33,989 bases of DNA from an uncultured Oscillospiraceae bacterium. GTDB lineage: Bacteria > Bacillota > Clostridia > Oscillospirales > Oscillospiraceae. A program made the position numbers and the translations under genes. Under the pieces are notes generated by a model that saw nothing but the letters and a program-made list of their open reading frames with translations, had not been told where the DNA came from and ran no database searches. The DNA lies in contig CANQVO010000019.1 in the NCBI GenBank assembly GCA_947627325.1, positions 1 through 33,989 on the forward strand. Reading direction: 5' to 3'. Below are positions 1 to 9,200 of this stretch, one piece after another. Position 1 is the stretch's first letter. Each line of letters opens with the position of its first letter.

Positions 1-17
1 GGCCTTGTGGTTTGTTT

Positions 18-93
<76 letters not shown>

Positions 94-182
94 ACGATGC
101 CGGAACCCGTTGAAATTCCCCGAGTTCCGGGCGTATTCACTTTTGATGGTGTCTTTCCTTCTGAGGGGAGCTTTACTGGTGA

Positions 183-213
183 ACCGGGCTCCCAGCTGAG
201 CTATACCCCCAAA
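183..213 (-). repeat. tRNA-Ala 5'-half fragment, copy 1
   Basis: On the minus strand this 31-bp block contains the first 22 bases of the downstream tRNA-Ala (acceptor 5' strand plus complete D arm, ending TGGGAG) and then CCCGGT in place of the anticodon arm. It is identical over 31 bp to the block at 265-295. No anticodon or T arm follows, so it is not a functional tRNA. Confidence 0.85.
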
Positions 214-264
214 TGGAAGAGAGTGAGTATTTTGTTTTTTGGACGGGGGCTGTTACACGCTTGT

Positions 265-295
265 ACCGGGCTCCCAGCTGAGCTATACCCCCAAA
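265..295 (-). repeat. tRNA-Ala 5'-half fragment, copy 2
   Basis: An exact 31-bp copy of 183-213, offset by 82 bp. It lies just downstream of the predicted transcription start near 317, so it should be the first structured part of the tRNA precursor. The leading GGGGG can also pair with a CCCCC run at 244-249, closing a small tRNA-like shape. Probably a pseudogene remnant or a duplicated leader element. Confidence 0.85.
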
Positions 296-323
296 TTCGG
301 CGGCGGGCCGCTGAACAAATGAT

Positions 324-352
324 ATGATAACAGACCCGCCGCCGATTGTCAA
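324..352 (-). promoter_or_regulatory. Sigma-70 type promoter for the tRNA-Ala transcript
   Basis: Minus strand: TTGACA at 352-347, a 17-nt spacer, then TATCAT at 329-324. The start site is expected near 317. It lies just past the stop of the kinase-like gene and fires toward the tRNA. Confidence 0.8.
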
Positions 353-375
353 GCACTTTCTTCGTTTTTTCCGAT

Positions 376-1002
376 TTATTTTCCCTGCTGGGCGAACCAG
401 CCGCTGACCACCGGGGCCAGGGCGTCCACCAGGGCGTGCATATCCCAGCCGGTGGTGTTGACGCACAGGTGGTAGGCCGAGCGCTCCCCCCAGCGGGAGT
501 CGGTGAGCAGGGCGCGGTAGCGGGAGCGGTCCTTGTCCACCTTAGCCATGCGGCGCTTCAAATCGTTTTCCGAGAGCTTCTCATCGGGCCCCTGGCGCTC
601 CAGGCACCGCTTCACCTTGCTGGCCTGGTCGGCGTAGACAAAGAGGTTGAAGGGCTTGTAGTCCCGCAACACCACGTCGGCACAGCGGCCCACGATGACG
701 CAGTCCCCCTTCTCGGCCAGGGATTTGAGCAGCTTGTTCTGCTCGCCCATGACCTCCACCTGGGGGTCGATGATGCCGGAGGAGTAGGCAAAGGTGTGGC
801 CGAAGGTGATGGGGTAGTAGGCGGTGATGCCCCGCTCGGAGACGTTGGCGATATACTCCTCGGCCAGGCCGCTGCGCTGGGCCACGGCGGTGATGATCTC
901 CCGGTCGTAGTAGGCCACGCCCAGGACCTCGGCCAGGCGCTTGCCCACCTCCCGGCCGCCGCTGCCAAATTCCCGGCTGATGGTAATGATGCGATGGCCC
1001 AT
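376..1002 (-). CDS. Cytidylate kinase-like family protein (P-loop NMP kinase fold)
   Basis: A 208-residue cytosolic protein of the cytidylate kinase-like family, standalone relatives of Cmk common in Firmicutes. The opening ITISREFGSGGREVGKRLAE is the family's glycine-rich phosphate-binding region, followed by VAYYDREIITAVAQRSGL. CVIVGRCADVVL in mid-protein and a basic Arg-rich stretch (KRRMAKVDKDRSRYR) match the nucleoside-binding and lid parts. The substrate of this subfamily is often not proven, so nucleoside or nucleotide phosphorylation is an inference from the fold. I chose ATG at 1002 because GAGGT sits 8 nt before it; an in-frame GTG at 1011 would overlap the ribosome binding site. 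It is divergent from the TspO gene; the downstream tRNA has its own promoter. Confidence 0.85.
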   Translation of the reverse strand: MGHRIITISREFGSGGREVGKRLAEVLGVAYYDREIITAVAQRSGLAEEYIANVSERGITAYYPITFGHTFAYSSGIIDPQVEVMGEQNKLLKSLAEKGDCVIVGRCADVVLRDYKPFNLFVYADQASKVKRCLERQGPDEKLSENDLKRRMAKVDKDRSRYRALLTDSRWGERSAYHLCVNTTGWDMHALVDALAPVVSGWFAQQGK

Positions 1003-1164
1003 AATGCCCACCTCACTTGTCAGATTAGCGGTGTTCCGCCTGTTTCCAGTTTACCCCAAACCCCGCCAAAATGCAAGGGGGAAATCCCGCCGGGGCGCAA
1101 CAAACCGCCGGGCGGGGGGCATGACCGGGCCCCGGGGCGCATAGGCTTGCCTGGGGTGATCACT

Positions 1165-1641
1165 ATGAAAAGGCAAGTTTGGAAGACCTACGTATTCTGG
1201 ATCGGGCTGGCCGAGGCGGTGGGCGCGCTGGCCGGATGGCTGACCCGGAGCGGCGCGGAGCTCTACCGCCGGGGCATCACCCGCCCGCCCCTGTCCCCGC
1301 CGGGTATCGTGTTCCCCATCGTCTGGGTGATCCTGTACGCCCTGATGGGGGTGGGGGCGGCCCGGGTCCGGCTGACGCCCCCCTCCCGGGAGCGGACCAG
1401 GGCCCTGGAGATCTTCCTCCTCCAGCTGGCCGTCAACTTCCTCTGGCCCATCCTCTTTTTCGGCCTCCAGAGCTTCGGCCTGGCCCTTCTCTGGCTGGCG
1501 GCGCTGTGGGGGCTGGTGCTGTGGATGATGTCCGCCTTCAGCCAGGTGGACCTGCCGGCGGCCCGGCTCCAGTTCCCCTACTTCCTGTGGGTGACCTTTG
1601 CCGCCTATCTGAACTTTGGCGTGTGGCGGCTCAATGGCTGA
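1165..1641 (+). CDS. tspO: TspO/MBR family membrane protein
   Basis: A 158-residue protein with five predicted membrane helices and the Trp/Pro-rich pattern of the TspO (tryptophan-rich sensory protein, peripheral benzodiazepine receptor) family: GITRPPLSPPG near residue 35, WVILYALMGVGAAR after it, NFLWPILFFGLQSFGLA in helix 3 and PYFLWVTFAAYLNFGVW at the end. Family members bind tetrapyrroles such as protoporphyrin and take part in stress responses; the role in anaerobic Clostridia is unclear. Start at ATG 1165 with GGGGTGAT upstream. Its stop is only 3 bp from the stop of the convergent stalk-domain gene, with no terminator hairpin visible between them. Confidence 0.9.
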   Translation: MKRQVWKTYVFWIGLAEAVGALAGWLTRSGAELYRRGITRPPLSPPGIVFPIVWVILYALMGVGAARVRLTPPSRERTRALEIFLLQLAVNFLWPILFFGLQSFGLALLWLAALWGLVLWMMSAFSQVDLPAARLQFPYFLWVTFAAYLNFGVWRLNG

Positions 1642-1644
1642 GCG

Positions 1645-2256
1645 TCACAGATTATCGGTGCCAAAGGCGTAGTTGGACGAACTCTTGGGGCCGCTGAACA
1701 TGATGCTGCCGATGGACATATCGTCCCACTCCAGCTCGGAGGCCAGGCGGCGGACAAACTCCACGTTCTCCCGCACGAACGCCGCCATATCGGTGATGGT
1801 GTCGTCCTCCGTCTTTAGGCGATAATGGGTGGAGTGGTCGTCCGGGTGCGACTTTTCCGCCACTGTCCACATGGCCTTGAACGCCTGGTAGGCCGCCTCC
1901 TCCTCGGCGCTCCCGCTGGGGGCGTCGTTGCCGGGCTTTTCGGCGGGGTCCTCAGCGGGCGCGGCGTCGGGGTCGGTGACGGTGGCCAGGTTGGCCTGGG
2001 CGTCGTAGCCCACCTCCAGGCCGTATGCCTCCGCCAGGGCGCGGAGGGGGGCGTAGGTGGTGCCATTGTAGGCGAAGACGGGGACGGACTTGCCGTTCAC
2101 GTCAGTGGGGTGAAAGGCGGCCCCATTGACCTGGACGTTGATGGGGTCCACCTCGATGGTCATACGCCCGGAGATGGCCAGAGCGGACGCCGCGCCCCCC
2201 ACGATCAGGGCGCAGGCGAGGAAGCCGGAGAGAAAAGAAGGAAAGCGGCGTTTCAT
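1645..2256 (-). CDS. Secreted stalk-domain protein (copper amine oxidase N-terminal-like)
   Basis: A 203-residue exported protein. Residues 1-28 form a signal peptide (basic MKRR, hydrophobic core, ASALA cleavage region). Residues about 33-92 resemble the copper amine oxidase N-terminal-like 'stalk' domain: an INVQVNG strand, then FAYNGTTYAPLRALAEAYGLEVGYD and TATVT-like ending, here LATVTD. This domain occurs in many Firmicute envelope proteins and is thought to mediate surface attachment or protein contact. An acidic, Pro/Ala-rich linker (about 94-118) leads to a C-terminal region of about 85 residues that I do not recognise. Start at ATG 2256 with AGGGGGT upstream. A weak -10 (TATATT) lies near 2285 without a convincing -35. 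Confidence 0.75.
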   Translation of the reverse strand: MKRRFPSFLSGFLACALIVGGAASALAISGRMTIEVDPINVQVNGAAFHPTDVNGKSVPVFAYNGTTYAPLRALAEAYGLEVGYDAQANLATVTDPDAAPAEDPAEKPGNDAPSGSAEEEAAYQAFKAMWTVAEKSHPDDHSTHYRLKTEDDTITDMAAFVRENVEFVRRLASELEWDDMSIGSIMFSGPKSSSNYAFGTDNL

Positions 2257-2471
2257 ACAAATACCCCCTAAGTAGATGGACTAAATATAGTCTACCACGT
2301 TCCGCGGAAAAAGACAATGCCGGATACCTGGGACTTTCTCCTGCGGGGGACGCCGCGACGTGGCCTGGGACGGGGAATAAGATCGCGGCTCCGCGCCTGT
2401 GATACAGCGGCGCGCGCCACTTTCCCGTCCCCCTAGACCCCTGGCCGGGATAGGTCAGGCCGTAGACCGCA
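2257..2471. other. Intergenic region with a strong stem-loop
   Basis: No gene seen. At 2367-2377 and 2421-2431 an 11-bp stem (GGGACGGGGAA with TTTCCCGTCCC, one G-T pair) closes a 43-nt interior. The interior can form smaller hairpins, including CTGT-GAT-ACAG at 2397-2407. No T-run follows, so it is not an obvious terminator. Confidence 0.5.
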
Positions 2472-2472
2472 A

Positions 2473-2498
2473 AAGTCCGCCCCAAGAGGGGCGGACTT
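2473..2498 (-). terminator. Terminator of the Phd/ParE-type operon
   Basis: A perfect 11-bp stem (AAGTCCGCCCC, loop AAGA, GGGGCGGACTT). Read on the minus strand it is followed by a short TTTT run, just downstream of the toxin stop at 2505. Confidence 0.75.
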
Positions 2499-2504
2499 AA
2501 AAAA

Positions 2505-2822
2505 TCAATCTGTTTGGCCGACTACATCCGCGGTCCTGTTTTTCCGCCCGTGGAGAAAGCGCCGGATCTCCACCCGGTCTGGAAACACCGCGTAATAGAG
2601 AACGAACCCTTTGATGGGCGCCTTGCGGATCTCGTCGCACAGCGGACGATCCGTGCGGTAGAGCTCAAAGGCGTAGGGGAAGCGGGCAATCTGCTCTACC
2701 GCATGGTCGAACTCGTCAAGCAGGACCGCGGCGGCTTGAGGGGCTTCCAGCGTGAAAGCCAAATAGTCGACGGCGCTTACAATATCCGCCTGGGCCAGCG
2801 GCAGATACTCGATCTTATGCAC
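2505..2822 (-). CDS. RelE/ParE-family toxin
   Basis: A 105-residue protein of the RelE/ParE superfamily, which includes ribosome-dependent mRNA interferases (RelE) and gyrase poisons (ParE). The N-terminus IEYLPLAQADIVSAVDYLAF is the typical beta strand and helix with spaced acidic residues. RFPYAFELY and RKAPIKGFVLYYAVFPDRVEIRRFLHGRKN match the central strand and the C-terminal catalytic or contact strand. The start is a GTG at 2822 within GTGCATAA, overlapping the antitoxin stop by 8 nt, so it is translationally coupled. RelE versus ParE activity cannot be told by eye. The overlap, the order (antitoxin first) and the shared promoter at 3126-3154 support a true module. Confidence 0.87.
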   Translation of the reverse strand: MHKIEYLPLAQADIVSAVDYLAFTLEAPQAAAVLLDEFDHAVEQIARFPYAFELYRTDRPLCDEIRKAPIKGFVLYYAVFPDRVEIRRFLHGRKNRTADVVGQTD

Positions 2823-3102
2823 CCTGATCTTCCTCCGCCCGCTTCAGTCTGGCCCGCGCGGCCGCCATCACCTCGGCGTGACTCAGGCGCTGGGCGGCGC
2901 CGGCGGCCTGGACCTCCGCCTCCAGGAGCTGGTCATAGACCTGGCTTTCGTAGAGCCGTTCCTCATAGGCGTCCATGCTCATGACCACCATAGACCCAAC
3001 GCCGTTTTTGGTGAGAAACACGGGCTCTTTGCTGCCCTGCACCTCTTTCGCGATCTCCGCGAAGTGGTTGCGGAGGTCAGAAATAGGACGAATGGTCGGC
3101 AT
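2815..3102 (-). CDS. Phd/YefM-family antitoxin
   Basis: A 95-residue protein. The opening PTIRPISDLRNHFAEIAKEV, then KEPVFLTKNGVGSMVVMSMDAYEERL, is the hallmark of the Phd/YefM fold, which binds its own operator as a dimer. The C-terminal half (from about residue 55), rich in Ala, Glu and Arg, should be the flexible part that neutralises the toxin. Start at ATG 3102, 8 nt after AAAGGAGG; an in-frame GTG at 3111 overlaps that site. Such antitoxins usually autoregulate, so an operator around the promoter is expected. Confidence 0.88.
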   Translation of the reverse strand: MPTIRPISDLRNHFAEIAKEVQGSKEPVFLTKNGVGSMVVMSMDAYEERLYESQVYDQLLEAEVQAAGAAQRLSHAEVMAAARARLKRAEEDQGA

Positions 3103-3125
3103 ATGCGCCACCTCCTTTTATCATA

Positions 3126-3154
3126 ATTATATGCAATATTACGCTAAAAGTCAA
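3126..3154 (-). promoter_or_regulatory. Promoter of the Phd/ParE-type operon
   Basis: Minus strand: TTGACT (3154-3149), a 17-nt spacer, perfect TATAAT (3131-3126). The -10 lies in an AT-rich, nearly palindromic stretch (CATAATTATATG on the plus strand), a plausible antitoxin operator. The GGAGG of the antitoxin begins about 10 nt after the -10, so the leader is very short. Confidence 0.85.
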
Positions 3155-3189
3155 CGGGGATTTGCGGAAAGACAGGGCCATTCCATAGA

Positions 3190-3223
3190 AAAAAGCGCGG
3201 GGCTATCCGGCCCCGCGCTTTTT
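3190..3223 (-). terminator. Terminator after the first giant surface-protein gene
   Basis: A 14-bp perfect stem (AAAAAGCGCGGGGC with its complement) and a 6-nt loop, with T-runs on both sides. It serves the minus-strand gene ending at 3230 and could also act in the other direction. Confidence 0.9.
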
Positions 3224-3229
3224 GGTGGG

Positions 3230-6200
3230 TCATTCTGCTTCGTTTGTCTCTTTGAGCGTTGCGGACTCGCAATACCGCGCCAGGACGGTGGCCAGTTCGG
3301 CGCGGGTGGCGGGGGTTTGGGGGGAGAGGGTGGCGCCGGAGGCGGTGCCGCGGAGGATGCCGCTCCCAGCGGCCCACTGGAGGCCGGGGATGGCCCAGTC
3401 GGCGATCTGGTCGAAGTCCTGATAGCTCAGGATGTTGGTGTCCTCCCCCACAGAGACATCCCGGCCCTGGGCGGCGGCGTACCGCCAGAGCATCACCGCC
3501 AACTGCTCCCGGGTGATGGGATCCTCGGGGCCGAAGCGCCCGTCGCCGTAGCCGATGGCGACGCCCGCCTCCTCGGCCCAGCGGACAGCCTGGGCGTACC
3601 AGGCGTCCCCGCTGACGTCGGCGTAGGCCAAGTCAGCCTGGGTCGCCGGGCTGCCCGCCAGGCGGTAGAGGATGGTGACCACGGTGGCCCGGGTAGCGCC
3701 CTGCATGGGGGCGAAGGTGGTGGCGTCCACGCCCTGCATCAGGCCACGCTGGTAGACCTCCCGCACGCTGTCGTAGAACCAGTCGCCGGGGGCCACGTCG
3801 GAGAAGGGCAAGCCGTCGGCGCCAGCCTTCTGGAAGATGGCCTGAATGGTGTGGGCGGCGGCCACGTTCTCAAAGGTGTACGCCGTCACCGCCCCCACGC
3901 TGGCGCCGTCCACCAGCACGTTGGCCACTTCAAAACCCGCCTCCGGGCGGATGGCGTAGCTCTGGTCGGCCCCCCGGCGGACCCGGACCGCCCCGGCGGG
4001 GTCGATGGTCCCGCCCTCCCCCGCCGTGGCGGTGAGGACATAGCGGGCAACGCTGGAACTGCCGGCGGAGGCCGTCTGGTACCCGATGGCGTAGGTGGAG
4101 AACTTGGAGGCGTAGATGGCGATCCAGCCGTTCTCCTGATCGGCGAAGAAGGTCCCGTCCTCCGCCGCCGCCAAGTCGGGCCGAGCCGCGAGGGCGGTCA
4201 GGGCGGCGGCGGGGTCATCGCCGTGCTTACGGTAGACGGTGACGCTCCGCTTGCCGGTAAAATCATAGGGCACGATGATCTCCAGCACCCGGACGCCCGT
4301 GTCAGTAATGGCCTGGGTGGGCTGGGTGTTGATCTGCTTGAGCAGGGAGACGTCCAGGTAGAGCACGTCGTCCTTCTGCCCGGCGATCAGTTGGTCGATC
4401 TCCTCTTTGTCCGTGGGCTCTTCCTGTTTGGCCACGGTGAGGGTGACGGTGACCGTCTCGGCGGGCGAGGCGGCCTCCGCCTCGGCGATGGCGTCCACGC
4501 CGCCCACCACCACGTCCGGGGTGTCCTCCCCCAGCACCTCCACCACACTGCTGACCTTGCCGTTTGGCATCTGGATGTCCCGCTGGCTGGCGTCGGCGTC
4601 GGAGAGTTCCACCAGGATGGTCTTGGTCACGTCCGCCCAAGTGGCGGCCACGTTGTAGAGCCCCGCCGGGACGCTGGAGAAGCTGTACCGCCCCTGGTCG
4701 TCGGTGACCGTCTCCGCCACCGTCTCACTCCCCCGGGTGAGCCGGACGGCCGCCCGGGGCAGAGGGGCCCCGGCCTGGTCGGTGACGGCGCCGGAGATCT
4801 GGAAGGTGTCCAGCTTGGAGATGGCCTCGCGCTTGGTCGCCCCGCAGACGGCGCAGGTGTAGAGCCGGCTCCCCTCCGCCTCCACGGTGGGCTCCTGGGT
4901 CACCACGCCGCCGTCCCAGGCGTGGGCGGCCTGGCCGCTCCGGGGCGCGTCGCACTCGCCCACGCCCTGGCAGACGTGCCAGTGGTTCGACTCGTCGTGG
5001 GCCCATTCCTCGGCGTAGACGTGGACGTGGGTGATGGTCAGGGTGCCCACCTTGACCCGCTCCGCGCCGCCTGTCAGAGTGAAGTTGGGGTCGGTGACGG
5101 CCACCAGCACGTCATACGTCCCCGGCAGGACGGGCTCCGCCGCCGCGCCGTCTTGCTCGTAGGAGACGGTAATTTTCGCTGGGTCGATGGCAGGGGTCTG
5201 GCCCGCGGTCTGCGCCACGGGGACGGAGGCCGCCGCGCCGGTGTAGGGGGTCTCGGCCGCCACCGGCTCAAAGGTGGCAGGGAAGGGGGAGATGGTGACG
5301 GTGATACAGGTGGGGTCGGTGTCGCCGTGGTCCACGTCGCCCAGGATCTTCCACCAGACATAGTAGGTCCCGGCGTCCGTGGCGGCGGGGGTGCGGCTCT
5401 CATAGCCGGAGGCGGGGACGAGCTCCGCGTCCTCCCCCAGGGCGTAGACCAGCTGGCCGCCGGTGACGTTCCCCGCCGTCACCAGCGCCTGGGCCGCGCC
5501 GGAGTAGACGAGCCCCGTCCGCCGCCGCACCGTGGCGGAGGAGTCGGCCGGGTGGATCTCCACCTGGACGTTCCCCACCTCGGAGGCGTCCCAGTTGTCC
5601 GTGCCCTCCACCATGTAGTAGACCGTGTACGTCCCCGCCTCCGTGGCGGTGGGGGCCTCCGCTTGGAACGGCCCCGTCTCAGTGAGGCTGTACACCAGCG
5701 AACCGAAGTTGCTCGCGCCGCCGCTCACCAGCGCGATCTCCTCGCCGGTGTAGCCCGTCGCTGTGGGCGTGGGGGTCTCGGTGACCACCGCCTTGGCCTT
5801 GGCGATGGTGACGGTGAGCTGGCCGGGGGCGGTGTCGGTGTGGTTGGCGTCGCCGATCACCTGATACCAAACTGTGTATGTTTTCGCCCTCGTACCTTTT
5901 GGTATCTCGGCAGAATAGTCGGCATTATCAAGACTGTACTGCATCGTGCCGTCCTGGGTTTCGCCCGCGGTGACCAGTTCCTGGGCCGCGCCGGTGTAGG
6001 TGAGCTCCAGCGCCGTGGGCTCTGTCACCGTGGGGGCGACCTTGCTGATGCTCACCTTCACCGTGAGCGTCACGGGGTCGGTGCCGTAGCGCTCCACGCT
6101 CATCAGCGCGTATTCGGGCGTCTTTTCCTCCGCCTTTATGGTGAGGGTATATTCGCCCGCGGTGAGGTCCTTCGGAACGGTCAGAATGTCTCCCGCGATG

Positions 6201-9200
6201 ATCTGGAATTTCGCGCTGTCCTCGCCCTCTATCGTATAGGTAAATTTGCCCTTCGCGTCGTTTCCATTCTCATAGGCCATATGCTTTGACAGATCCAAAG
6301 TCGCGCCTTCCCCGTAGGCCGCGCTCACGGGGATCGGGTCGCTCTCCCCGCCAAAGTTCGCCTGCCCCACGGCGTAGACGGTCATATCCTCGGTGACGGG
6401 GGTCATCTCGTCAAACTTCTCGCCGTCCGCCGCCCGCGTCTTTGCCCACTTTACAAACGTATAATTGTCCTTTTTCGGATCTTTCGGCAACGTCACTTTT
6501 CCGTCCGGGTTCGCGTAGCGCGCGGCGTAGTTTTCATTCCCCTCCGTCGCGAAAGTGACCTTACATACTTTTTTATCGCCGTCACTCGTCAGCACGGGGT
6601 AATCGTCCGCCTCGTCGCTGAGCTTCTGGCCCCACACCTGGGCGCTCTGCCCCTTTTGCAGCAGCCACGCCACCTCGCCGGAGGCGAACTGCTCGGCGTT
6701 TTTCGCCGCCGCCTCGCCCGTGCCGGCGCCGATGCCGTCGGCGCCGCCGGAGAGGTAATAGCAGTTCACGACCTCGCCCACCATGGTGGTCGGCTCTTCA
6801 TAGCCCGCGCTTTCCATCGCGTTGATCCCCACCACCGCGCCGGGCACAGCCTCTCCTGTCCCGGTGACCGCGCCAGTGTTGTAGCAGCGCTCCACCACGG
6901 CGGGAGACGTGTCGGGTTCGGCGGACACATTCAAGCCCACGATGCCGCCGACGCCGCCGGCCCCGTCAGCCGACACCTCGCCGGTATTCACGCAGTTTTT
7001 CACGCGGGCGGCGCCGCCTTCGGCCAGGTTGGTGCCCATGATGCCGCCGATCCCGGCCCCCATCATGGTGGAGGTGCTGTCGATGGAGCCAGACACACGC
7101 CCGGCGTTGACGCAGCCCTCCACTGCGCCATCGCTCGCCATCATCATGGTCATCCCCACGATGCCGCCGAACCCGGCGGCCATGACGTCGCCGCTGATGG
7201 AGCCTGTCACCTGGCCGGAGAAGCGGCAGTCCTTCACCGCGATCTCGCCCGCATCTTCAGCCATGTACTCCATAGACCCGCTCATCCCCACAATGCCACC
7301 GACGGCACATATGATGGTCTTGCTACTGCTCACCGTAACGGCAATCTCGGCAGAGCTGTCGCAATCCGTCACCGTGCCCGTGTTCGAGCCCGCGATGCCG
7401 CCGGCCGTACCGCCCGCCCCCATAACATAAGGCCTGTCCGCGGCATCCTCGATGGTGACAGATCCCGCGCTGGTACAGCCCGACACCGTGCCCGCGTTCG
7501 TGCCTACGATCTCCCCGGCATAGGGTCCGTCATCGCTGGCCAGGATGGTCCCGGATACGGTCAGGTCACAGATCGTGCCGGCGCTTTCCCCAAACAGTCC
7601 CAAAGAGTCCTCTTCCCCTGTGGCGTTGAGAGACAGATACAGTCCGCTGATTTCGCGCCCGTCTCCGTCGAACGTACCTTGAAATTGATTGCTTGAAGTT
7701 CCGATGGGCGTCCAGGATGTGCCGCCCTCGCCCTTGTCCGCGCCGTAGGTCGTGGACATATCAATATTTTCCGTCAGTTTGAAATGCTCGTCGATGCCGT
7801 TGCCGTCGTTGATATAGTCCCGGAACGCCTCCAGCGTGGCCAGGTTGGGGATGCGGTAGGGGTCCAGCGCCGTGCCGGCGCCCTCAAAGGGGAGCTTCCA
7901 CACCGCGTAGACGGTCATATCCTTGCTGACCGAAAAATCTTGATCAAAGTCGGCGGGGCTGCCCTGCTCCGTGGCCCAGCCGTCGAAGATAAAGCCCGCT
8001 CTGGAGGGCTCGGCGGGCAACGTCGCCTCGCGGTTGCTGTACCACACAATGCTGTCCGGGTCCTTGACTACGCCGGTGATTTGATAGACCTTTTTCTCCT
8101 CCTCGCCCGTCAGCGCGGGATAGTCGGCGCCCACCGTCTGGCCCCACACCTGCGGCTCCTGCTTGTCTTGCAGCAGCCACGTCACCTCGCCGGACTGAAA
8201 CGCGTCTTCCGTTTTGGCCGTGCCTTGGCCTTTCGCGCCGCAGGTATCGAGGTAGTAGCAATTTTTGATGCTGCCAGCGTAGTTGTACCCAATGCCGCCT
8301 GCTCTGTCACCGCTGTTTCTGACGTTTACCGTGCCCGTGTTATAGCAATTTTCAACGTCGCCGGTGTTGTTTGCCACAATACCGCCTGTATAGTCTATGC
8401 CGGTTACCGTACCCGTGTTATAGCAATTTTGAATACTGCTTGTGCTTGATCCCGCAATGCCGCCCGTATCTTGATCCTTGCCGGTCACCGTGCCCGTGTT
8501 ATAGCAATTTTTGATACTGCCGGAGGAGCTCTGCTGTCCCGCAATGCCGCCTGTATAGTGGCTGCCGCTTATCGCGCCGGTGTTATAGCAGTTTTCAATG
8601 CTGCCGGAACTGCTGGAGTTGCCTCCCGCAATACCGCCGGTATAATAGGTGCCGCTGACATCGCAATTGCTGATGCAGTCTGAGATAACGCCGGAGTTCA
8701 ATCCCACGATACCGCCCGCATATCTTTGACCGGTGACGCCGCCCGAAACGGTCAGATTTTTGATCGCGCCGGAGTAGCTGACACGCCCAAACAGGCCCTG
8801 ATAGTCCTCCTCCGTATTGATATAAAGTCCGCTGATCTCGAACCCGCCGCCGTCGAACGTGCCTTGAAATTGATTGCTTGATGTTCCGATGGGCGTCCAG
8901 GATGTGTCGTCCTTGTCCGCGCCGTACGTTGTGGACATATCGATCGGCGCCGTCAGCTCAAAATACTCGTCCTTGCCGCCGTCGGCATCCGCGTTGATAT
9001 AGTCCCGCACCGCCTCCAGCGTGGCCAGGTCGGGGATGCGGTAGGGGTCGCCCGACGTGCCGGAGCCCTCGGCCATGTTGACGGTAAACGTCACCTCCGC
9101 CGTGGCCGTCCCGGACACTTCGCCGTTAAATGTGTATGTAACGGTGATCGTGGCGGTGTGTTTCCCAACAGACAGGCCCGCGTTGGGCTGAATGGTCCAG

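Noticed and set aside
183-295. Two additional tRNA-Ala genes
   Set aside because: Only the acceptor 5' strand and D arm are present; there is no anticodon arm or T arm.
2975-6289. Plus-strand open frame of 1104 codons
   Set aside because: It is antisense to giant surface gene 1. The long frame comes from GC-rich, repetitive codons; its translation is Gly/Val/His-rich without domains and has no proper ribosome site.
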